From contig NZ_JACLCP010000001.1 of assembly GCF_014243395.1 (NCBI RefSeq), forward strand, positions 868,001 to 932,000: a stretch of 64,000 nucleotides of DNA. The letters are read 5' to 3'. The position numbers and the translations under genes were made by a program. Numbering within the stretch: the stretch's first letter is position 1; each line of letters opens with the position of its first letter. This DNA is from Winogradskyella flava. Lineage in GTDB: Bacteria; Bacteroidota; Bacteroidia; Flavobacteriales; Flavobacteriaceae. This document shows, in pieces, positions 42,268-48,319 of this stretch. A model generated the notes under the pieces. It did not search any database, was not told the DNA's origin, and worked only from the letters and a program-made list of their open reading frames with translations.

Positions 42268-43455
42268 ATGAAAGTTTTAGCTATAGATGACCAACAGCTA
42301 GTATTGTTACCATTACAAAAACGATTAACAGATTTGGGATATGATGTTAGAATTGAAACAGATGCCCAACAAGGATTACAGCTATTTGATTCTTTTAATC
42401 CAGATCTAGTTATTGTGGATGTTAATATGCCAGTGGTATCAGGTTTAGATGTTATAAATCATATACGTGTTGCTAAATCCTCTGAAACACCAATAATGAT
42501 GCTTTCAGGCAATACAAATGATGAGGTAATCACCAATGCTTTTGACCTCGGTGTAAATGACTATATGAAAAAGCCTTTAAGCTTAAATGAAATATGTGCA
42601 AGGGTAAAGCGATTAATAGGAGCACCTGAACTAAAGAATGTTATAAACACAAGTTCTGGTATTATAATACAACAACGTTGTGTTGGTGTTGTTATCCCTT
42701 GTTACAACGAGGAAGAACGTTTGTTAAGTGATGAGTTTTTGAGTTTTATAGATAAAAATTCTGGCTATCATTTGTGTTTTGTCAATGATGGGAGTAAAGA
42801 CAAGACACTAGAAGTTCTACATAAGCTTAGACAAGGTAGAGAAGATTTTATTACGGTTTATGATTGTGAAAAAAACGGAGGCAAAGCTGAAGCAGTAAGA
42901 CTGGGAATGCTGCATATGGCAGAGAAAGAAGATTTAGACTATATAGGCTTCTTAGATGCCGATTTATCAACAGATCTCACTGATTTTGATGATTTAGTTA
43001 AGACTATAGAAAACTCAAGTTTTAAGATTGTAAGTGGTTCTCGAATTTCTAGAATGGGAGCTAATATTACCAAAGAATCAGCCAGAAAAATAATTAGTCT
43101 GACGATCAACTTCATAATCAGGAAAATTCTTTCAATGGATTTTAAAGACACACAATGTGGAGCTAAAATCTTTCATAAGGATGTCATCGATATTGCTTTT
43201 AGAAAAAAGTTTGTAACCCAATGGATTTTTGATGTAGAGATTTTTAAACGCATTACAATACATTTTGGGATAGAAACAGCTAAATCTATGCTTTGCGAAC
43301 AACCGCTTAAACGATGGATACATGCAGATGGATCTAAGCTATCTATAAAAGACTCTGTGAAAATCGTCATGCAATTAGCACAAATAGCTTTGGTATACAG
43401 AGGTAAAAAAGACCAACCATTTTATAAAATTAAGAACGAACTTGAAATTATTTAA
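42268..43455 (+). CDS. Receiver domain fused to a family 2 glycosyltransferase
   Basis: 395 residues. Residues 1-120 form a complete receiver: D7/D8, phosphoacceptor D51 in IVDVNMP, S80, and K101 in YMKKPL. Residues 137-375 are a GT2 of the dolichyl-phosphate glucosyltransferase/GtrB type: VGVVIPCYNEEERL, FVNDGSKDKT, metal-binding FLDADLS (D230, D232) and a C-terminal QWIFDVEI segment. A receiver fused to a glycosyltransferase means that phosphorylation could directly gate sugar transfer, without transcription. It heads an operon with a degenerate GT and ManA and has a LytTR-type promoter. No transmembrane segments are obvious at the C-terminus. The kinase partner may be one of those at 20595 or 23649. 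Confidence 0.88.
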   Translation: MKVLAIDDQQLVLLPLQKRLTDLGYDVRIETDAQQGLQLFDSFNPDLVIVDVNMPVVSGLDVINHIRVAKSSETPIMMLSGNTNDEVITNAFDLGVNDYMKKPLSLNEICARVKRLIGAPELKNVINTSSGIIIQQRCVGVVIPCYNEEERLLSDEFLSFIDKNSGYHLCFVNDGSKDKTLEVLHKLRQGREDFITVYDCEKNGGKAEAVRLGMLHMAEKEDLDYIGFLDADLSTDLTDFDDLVKTIENSSFKIVSGSRISRMGANITKESARKIISLTINFIIRKILSMDFKDTQCGAKIFHKDVIDIAFRKKFVTQWIFDVEIFKRITIHFGIETAKSMLCEQPLKRWIHADGSKLSIKDSVKIVMQLAQIALVYRGKKDQPFYKIKNELEII

Positions 43456-43472
43456 AAATAAAATGATTTAAA

Positions 43473-43964
43473 ATGAACATAGGCGTAATCATCATATTTC
43501 ACAACAACGAAATAGATATAAATCCCAAGGAATTTGTCAAGCATATTGATGCGGCAGACCACATTAAAATATGCTTTGTAGACAATGAAAGCAAAGATGA
43601 AACTCTGGAAAAACTATTAGAAATCAAAGATATAAGTGCAAATAGAGTATCCATAGTTCAAATAAAAAAGAAAGTATCTAAGGAAGCTGCAAAGCGCGCT
43701 GGAGCAAGATTTATGTTCAACGATTTTAATTTAAATCATCTTGGTTTTATCGATACTAGTGTTTTAATCGAGCATAATTATAATCTCAATAAGATTGTGG
43801 CGTCACTATGCGAAAAAAAAGATGAAATAATTGCTTTCGATAAAAAAAATAAAAGTGAACAGCGCACCAAGTCAACACTATTTAAAAGTGTGTTTTCAGT
43901 TCTGGATTATTTTAAATATGATGATTTAGACAAAAGCAGCAACATGCAACAATCAATACTATAA
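43473..43964 (+). CDS. Short, degenerate glycosyltransferase 2-like protein
   Basis: 163 residues, equal to the first half of a GT-A fold: IGVIIIFHNNE, CFVDNESKDETL, and then GFIDTSV in the place where the metal-binding DxD should be. The second half of the family is missing. It has intact start and stop codons with no obvious frameshift. It could be a regulatory or structural partner of the REC-GT2 protein 17 bp upstream, or a decaying gene. Catalysis is unlikely. Confidence 0.6.
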   Translation: MNIGVIIIFHNNEIDINPKEFVKHIDAADHIKICFVDNESKDETLEKLLEIKDISANRVSIVQIKKKVSKEAAKRAGARFMFNDFNLNHLGFIDTSVLIEHNYNLNKIVASLCEKKDEIIAFDKKNKSEQRTKSTLFKSVFSVLDYFKYDDLDKSSNMQQSIL

Positions 43965-43974
43965 AACTATAATT

Positions 43975-44976
43975 ATGAGAGCTTATCCAATAAAATTCAA
44001 ACCAATATTAAAAGAAAAAATTTGGGGAGGAGAAAAATTGTCGCAATTCATGAATAAAAATTCAGACTCAAAGCATATTGGCGAAAGTTGGGAAATATCT
44101 GGTGTTCAAGACAATATTTCTATAGTTTCAAATGGGTTATATAAAGGAAAGTCATTGAATGATTTAATTAAATTATTTAAGGGTGATTTCCTTGGTGAGG
44201 GAAATATTTCAGCATTTGGTGAGAACTTCCCATTATTAATAAAATTTTTGGATGCAAAGACTAATTTATCGGTACAGGTGCATCCAGATGATACAATGGC
44301 AAAAGAGCATCATAATTCATATGGAAAAACAGAAATGTGGTACATTATGGAAAATGAAAAAGATGCCGAAATAGTTTTGGGTTTAAAGAATAATAAAATT
44401 AGCACTGAAGTTCTAGATAATATTAATGCGTCAAATGTAAATTCAATTTTCAATGTGGAAAAAGTGAAGCAAGGTGATTGTTATTTTATACCAGCAGGAA
44501 AAGTACATGCTATAGGTGCGGGTATTCTAGTCGCTGAGATTCAACAAACAAGTGATATCACGTACCGTGTATATGATTGGGACAGGAAAGACGATAAGGG
44601 AGAGCAAAGAGAACTACATACAGATATGGCAAAAAAGGCCACCAAAAAATTTAGTACAAATGGTAAAAGTAATTATAAAATAAAAAAAGATAAACCCATC
44701 AATCTCGTAGACTGTGAGTTTTTTACCACTAGTATTTTTAAATTAAAAGGTCTTCACAAAAGGGACTACAGTAAGGTTGATTCCTTTGTTGTTTTTATGT
44801 GTGTAGAAGGCGTCGCTGAGATTACTGTAAATAATAATACAGAGTTTATTTTCAAAGGCGAAACAATTCTAATTCCAGCAAATAGTAAAGACGTTATCTT
44901 TAATTCTCAAGGAGCAAAAATGTTGGAGGTTTTTATTGAACCTAAGGATGCGGAATCAAAGAAATTAGCTTCGTAG
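43975..44976 (+). CDS. manA: Mannose-6-phosphate isomerase, class I
   Basis: 333 residues, cupin fold. Zinc-site and active-site blocks are visible: LSVQVHPDD (about 99-107), KTEMWYIME (about 118-126) and FIPAGKVHAIGAG (about 173-185). ManA interconverts fructose-6-phosphate and mannose-6-phosphate, the entry to GDP-mannose and other nucleotide sugars. It follows the degenerate GT by 10 bp in the REC-GT2 operon, which suggests that the polymer contains mannose or a mannose-derived sugar. The C-terminal cupin region ends the operon. Confidence 0.93.
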   Translation: MRAYPIKFKPILKEKIWGGEKLSQFMNKNSDSKHIGESWEISGVQDNISIVSNGLYKGKSLNDLIKLFKGDFLGEGNISAFGENFPLLIKFLDAKTNLSVQVHPDDTMAKEHHNSYGKTEMWYIMENEKDAEIVLGLKNNKISTEVLDNINASNVNSIFNVEKVKQGDCYFIPAGKVHAIGAGILVAEIQQTSDITYRVYDWDRKDDKGEQRELHTDMAKKATKKFSTNGKSNYKIKKDKPINLVDCEFFTTSIFKLKGLHKRDYSKVDSFVVFMCVEGVAEITVNNNTEFIFKGETILIPANSKDVIFNSQGAKMLEVFIEPKDAESKKLAS

Positions 44977-45029
44977 CGTAATATCTAATGAAATAAGAAA
45001 GCCTATCATTATATTTGTTGCAATAACTT

Positions 45030-45608
45030 ATGATGTCGTTGATTAAAGAAATAGAGCACCGAAGTGATAATAGATGTGAGCTATGCGGTAATGCAGAGCA
45101 TCTCAATACTTATCGAGTTCCAGATATTAAAGAGAATCATTTAAATTCAGCTTTATATGCATGTAGTACTTGTATTGAGCAGATGGATGATAGCGATAAA
45201 ATAGACGTAAATCATTGGAGGTGTCTTAATGATAGTATGTGGAGTGAACATGATGCTGTAAAGATTATGGCATGGCGAATGCTGAATCGTATTAAAGCAG
45301 ATTGGCCTCAAGATTTATTGGGTATGATGTATCTAGAAGATGAAATTCTGGATTTAGCAAAGGCGTCTGGCGATGGTGAAGATGATGAAAATACAACCGT
45401 ACATCGCGATGTCAATGGTGTCATTTTAGAAACGGGTGATTCCGTAGTGCTAATCAAAGATCTTAAAGTAAAAGGATCTAGCATGGTAGCCAAGCAAGGT
45501 ACAGCTGTTAGAAATATAAGATTAGATCGCGATAATGAGTCCTATATTGAAGGTAAAGTCGATGGTCAGCAAATCGTTATTATTACTCAATACGTTAAGA
45601 AAACTTAA
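45030..45608 (+). CDS. PhnA-type zinc-ribbon protein
   Basis: 192 residues. An N-terminal zinc ribbon (RCELCGNAEHL and YACSTC) precedes a helical part. The conserved C-terminal PhnA domain (about 130-192) contains DVNGVILETGDSVVLIKDLKVKG and GKVDGQQIVIITQYVKK. The family is often called alkylphosphonate utilisation protein PhnA, but it is not phosphonoacetate hydrolase and its role is unclear. No phosphonate genes are nearby. ATG codons at 45030 and 45033 are both possible. Confidence 0.85.
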   Translation: MMSLIKEIEHRSDNRCELCGNAEHLNTYRVPDIKENHLNSALYACSTCIEQMDDSDKIDVNHWRCLNDSMWSEHDAVKIMAWRMLNRIKADWPQDLLGMMYLEDEILDLAKASGDGEDDENTTVHRDVNGVILETGDSVVLIKDLKVKGSSMVAKQGTAVRNIRLDRDNESYIEGKVDGQQIVIITQYVKKT

Positions 45609-45616
45609 GTTTGTCG

Positions 45617-45665
45617 CTTCGAGTTATTCCGAAGAATGAGGAATTACACTTCGACAAGCTCAGTG
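45617..45665. repeat. REP-like palindromic element
   Basis: Interlocking short dyads: CTTCG/CGAAG (45617-45634), ATTCC/GGAAT (45626-45644) and CACTTCGACAAGCTCAGTG (45647-45665). The last sequence resembles a common intergenic repeat of flavobacteria. It lies in the 97-bp gap between the PhnA and DUF1272 genes. It may be a mobile palindrome or a terminator-like structure. Confidence 0.5.
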
Positions 45666-45705
45666 GAACTATAGAGAAGTTTTTAAATGTAATCATAGAA
45701 TTTAA

Positions 45706-45969
45706 ATGTTAGAGATAAGACCAACTTGCGAAAATTGTAATACATCATTACCCTACGATTCTAAGGAAGCAATGATTTGCACATTTGAATGCACCTACTG
45801 TAAAGATTGTGTTGCGCTTTTAAAAGAAGTCTGCCCGAATTGTGGTGGTGATTTCGTAAAGCGACCAATTAGGCCATCTCACCTCCTAGAAAAATATCCT
45901 GTTTCAACAAAGGTTGTTCATAAACCAGTTGATTTTGAAGCACATTTTAAGAAGCTTCAATCTAAATAG
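45706..45969 (+). CDS. DUF1272 zinc-finger protein
   Basis: 87 residues. Cysteine pairs at the start (CENC), middle (CTFECTYCKDC) and end (CPNCGGDF) form a RING-like or zinc-ribbon fold typical of DUF1272 (MLEIRPTCENCNTSLPYDSKEAMICTFECTYC is the family opening). The function is unknown. It is a single gene between a palindromic repeat and the second STAS gene. Confidence 0.9.
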   Translation: MLEIRPTCENCNTSLPYDSKEAMICTFECTYCKDCVALLKEVCPNCGGDFVKRPIRPSHLLEKYPVSTKVVHKPVDFEAHFKKLQSK

Positions 45970-46041
45970 CATTCTTGTTATACTTTCTTACTTCTATTGT
46001 GCTTAAAATGTGTTGTTTGTCGAAAAAATAAACAAGCTTTT

Positions 46042-46112
46042 CCAAATTATCTAGTCAATTTTACCATTTGTCGATTTTATACAAAACACCGCATGATAAA
46101 GTCGGATATTGT
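46042..46112 (+). promoter_or_regulatory. LytTR-type repeats ahead of the second STAS gene (site 8, weaker)
   Basis: ACCATTTGTCGATT (46063-46076) has an upstream partner with core TCTA at 46050-46053, 21 bp before TCGA (46071-46074). The expected -7 position, 31 bp on, reads GGATATTG (46105-46112), a poor match. A further TTTGTCGA at 46016-46023 is out of phase. The STAS ATG is at 46192. Confidence 0.45.
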
Positions 46113-46191
46113 AGTCATCCCTCTGATTATTAGCACCAAATTTACAGATTAATAGCCCTAGATTTTTATTAATGAATTAACACTATGTATT

Positions 46192-46482
46192 ATGGACTTA
46201 CAAATTACCAGCTACAATAATCGATTTCAGATTAAAGGGAACTTAAACAAATTGAACATCAAGACGTTCAATGCACATTTTGCGAATATTTTCGATAAGC
46301 TCGACAATATCCTACTTGATATCGAAAGTGTGGAAAGTATTGATAGATCCGGAGTCATGGCCTTGGCCAAATTACACAACGAATCTATTACAAAATCAAA
46401 GCGATTATCTATAATAGGCTTAGGTTGTAAGGAACTTTATGAGCACTTTAAATCCGAAGAGAGTAATATAGTTGCTGCCTAA
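46192..46482 (+). CDS. STAS domain protein (anti-anti-sigma-like)
   Basis: 96 residues, single STAS domain. The phospho-site loop reads SIDRSGVMAL and keeps the serine. It is a distant relative of the STAS protein at 33381 with similar length. No RsbW-type kinase is seen nearby. A LytTR-like repeat pair lies about 120 bp upstream, and a convergent terminator structure follows. It probably takes part in partner-switching control of the same regulon; inference only. Confidence 0.85.
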   Translation: MDLQITSYNNRFQIKGNLNKLNIKTFNAHFANIFDKLDNILLDIESVESIDRSGVMALAKLHNESITKSKRLSIIGLGCKELYEHFKSEESNIVAA

Positions 46483-46501
46483 AAGCAGGTTTATATATCA
46501 T

Positions 46502-46568
46502 AAAGTGTTTCTGACTAGTATTTTTCGTGACAGATCAATACTCTCGGAAACACTTTTTCTATGCTCTA
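46502..46568. terminator. Convergent terminator structure
   Basis: AAAGTGTTTC (46502-46511) pairs with GAAACACTTT (46557-46566). An inner stem AGTATT/AATACT (46517-46552) shortens the loop. Five T residues end the plus-strand side. It separates the STAS gene from the convergent DUF4440-like gene. Confidence 0.6.
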
Positions 46569-47009
46569 GCATGACATATCTGCAATAATTTTCCAAGTAC
46601 CATTTATCTTTTTAAATATTATAATAAATACACCATCGGCATCCCCAATCTCGCGTTTTAGATGATATTCACCCATAACCCAATAGTTACCTTTTTCAAT
46701 TTTTGAAACATCATTAATTACAAAGTTTAGCGAACCACTTTCTGCCTTTGTTGGGTAACCTCGTTTATAGTTTGCTAATGTATTGTCCCAGCCTAGAGTT
46801 AAACCATTGCTTCCGTAGAATTTAAGCGAATCACTTTTCCAATAGCCTTGCATAAAACCTTCGAGATCATGATTGTTCCATGCGATCTCTTGCGCTTTCA
46901 TGACTTTTATTATGTGGGCTTTATCCGCTTCAAAAGTATTCTGATATGTTTTAGGCATAGAGCCACAGCTCACTAGAATAACAAACAGAAATAGATATGT
47001 GTATTTCAT
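46566..47009 (-). CDS. DUF4440/SnoaL-like lipoprotein
   Basis: 147 residues from the ATG at 47009 (a GTG one codon upstream is less likely). The N-terminus MKYTYLFLFVILVSC is a lipoprotein signal with lipobox LVSC (Cys15). The body is an NTF2-fold DUF4440 domain: AQEIAWNNHDLEGFMQGYWKSDSLKFYGSNG and a C-terminal GTWKIIADM strand. Such proteins bind small ligands or have no known activity. It is monocistronic. Confidence 0.82.
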   Translation of the reverse strand: MKYTYLFLFVILVSCGSMPKTYQNTFEADKAHIIKVMKAQEIAWNNHDLEGFMQGYWKSDSLKFYGSNGLTLGWDNTLANYKRGYPTKAESGSLNFVINDVSKIEKGNYWVMGEYHLKREIGDADGVFIIIFKKINGTWKIIADMSC

Positions 47010-47071
47010 CACGATTAGATTTTAGTTTCCTAAAAGTAATGATTTCTCATTTTGAGTGAAGTAAAAATTAT

Positions 47072-48172
47072 TTACAGCACACCTTTCTGCTTTTTCAAAA
47101 ACGCATCCGCTTGATGTTGCATCAGTTCTCTTGCCTTTTTGCGTTTGTAGTTCATCACCTCTTCTTCGTCGGCAATTTCGGTATAGACCTTGTTGTTAAT
47201 ATCATTGTCCGTTTTAACTAAAAGCTTACGTTCAGCAACTTGTTGCATCGTCCAACTCTTCACTGTGGTGTCTTGGTCTTCTAATTTGTAATCAAATTCA
47301 CCCTTTGGTGATAATAATTTTGCAATTATTGGAGACGTTTCAATGGCCAAAAACAGTAAGAAAATAAAAAAGGAAGGCAGCCAAGGTAGTGTTCCCAAAG
47401 CATTTACTCTTGCCATTAAACCATCAAAATTATCAATGACTGGTTGTGTTTTGGCGACATTAGCATTATAATCACCTTGTAAGGCAATGATTTCGTTTTC
47501 TATTGCAGTAATCTTACCCTTATTATCTGTTTTAAGTTGCTGCAGTTCTGCCAAAGCTGCATCGTGTTTTTCGCGTTTTTCTTTATAAACTGGGCCTTTA
47601 CCTAATTTCAGAGTCCCAGAAGTCCCTTCAGCTTCCGTGATGTAAGTTTGATAAAGTGCATTTACCTCGGCTTCTTTAGTGTCAATTTGAGACTGTAGAC
47701 CTAAAATTTGACCTTGTAAATCAGCAATTTTAGGATTAAACTGCTCTGCTATTTGGTTTTGATTCGCCAAGGTTAACTCATTTTTTTGTTCTAATAACAC
47801 TTGGTTGATTTCTTTCTCAAAAATCTTCAATTCCAAAGGTTTAGAAATTACTATGGCAATAATCACTGCTAGAAAAATCCTTGGAGTAGCTTGTAGAATC
47901 TCATCTAAGACATTATCTCGTTTTTTGATTGTAGAAACAATATAGCGGTCTAAATTAAAAATGAGTAAGCCCCAAATTATTCCGAAAAAAATAGAGGTGT
48001 AGAGATTATCAAAAACCGTATAAAGTGCATAACTAGAGGCGATAGTAGCCATCAGCGCTGTAAAGAAAACGGTTGCACCAATGCCAGCATACTTGTTTTG
48101 CTCACCTATAGAACAGTCGTTTAAAATATCGGTATCTGCTCCTGAGCACAGGATAAAGAATTGCTTTAACAT
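47072..48172 (-). CDS. DUF4407 family membrane protein
   Basis: 366 residues. Two pairs of membrane helices (about 28-80 and 88-106), a long coiled coil (about 110-235, rich in Gln/Glu/Lys), one helix (about 257-278) and a cytoplasmic tail. The openings CSGADTDILNDCS and IWGLLIFNLDRYIV are family signatures. The function is unknown. It is a single gene, separated from the M56 gene by the terminator at 48243-48269. Confidence 0.88.
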   Translation of the reverse strand: MLKQFFILCSGADTDILNDCSIGEQNKYAGIGATVFFTALMATIASSYALYTVFDNLYTSIFFGIIWGLLIFNLDRYIVSTIKKRDNVLDEILQATPRIFLAVIIAIVISKPLELKIFEKEINQVLLEQKNELTLANQNQIAEQFNPKIADLQGQILGLQSQIDTKEAEVNALYQTYITEAEGTSGTLKLGKGPVYKEKREKHDAALAELQQLKTDNKGKITAIENEIIALQGDYNANVAKTQPVIDNFDGLMARVNALGTLPWLPSFFIFLLFLAIETSPIIAKLLSPKGEFDYKLEDQDTTVKSWTMQQVAERKLLVKTDNDINNKVYTEIADEEEVMNYKRKKARELMQHQADAFLKKQKGVL

Positions 48173-48242
48173 GTGGATTGTTTTTTGATTGATTGTCTAT
48201 TAGAACGCTAAAACATACTATTTGTTACATGCTTAATGCAAA

Positions 48243-48269
48243 AAAAAGCCTCATGGATCGAGGCTTTTT
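48243..48269. terminator. Terminator downstream of the second M56 gene
   Basis: A 10-bp stem AAAAAGCCTC/GAGGCTTTTT (48243-48252, 48260-48269) closes a 7-nt loop, with A and T tracts on both sides. It is suited to terminate minus-strand transcription from 48320-51234. Confidence 0.8.
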
Positions 48270-48319
48270 AATTTTTCTTTAGAAATAATTGTATTTTATT
48301 TTCTATTTCACTTTTATGG

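Noticed and set aside
43473-43964. Calling the short GT a pseudogene
   Set aside because: Start, frame and stop are intact and spacing to its neighbours is operon-like; degeneracy alone is not proof.
31177-44976. Assignment as a Pel, cellulose or alginate operon
   Set aside because: No BcsA-type synthase, PelA/D/E, AlgE/K or Wza/Wzc equivalents are present; only the general logic is shared.
45030-45608. Phosphonate catabolism role for the PhnA-like protein
   Set aside because: PhnA-type zinc-ribbon proteins are not the hydrolase, and no phn genes are nearby.
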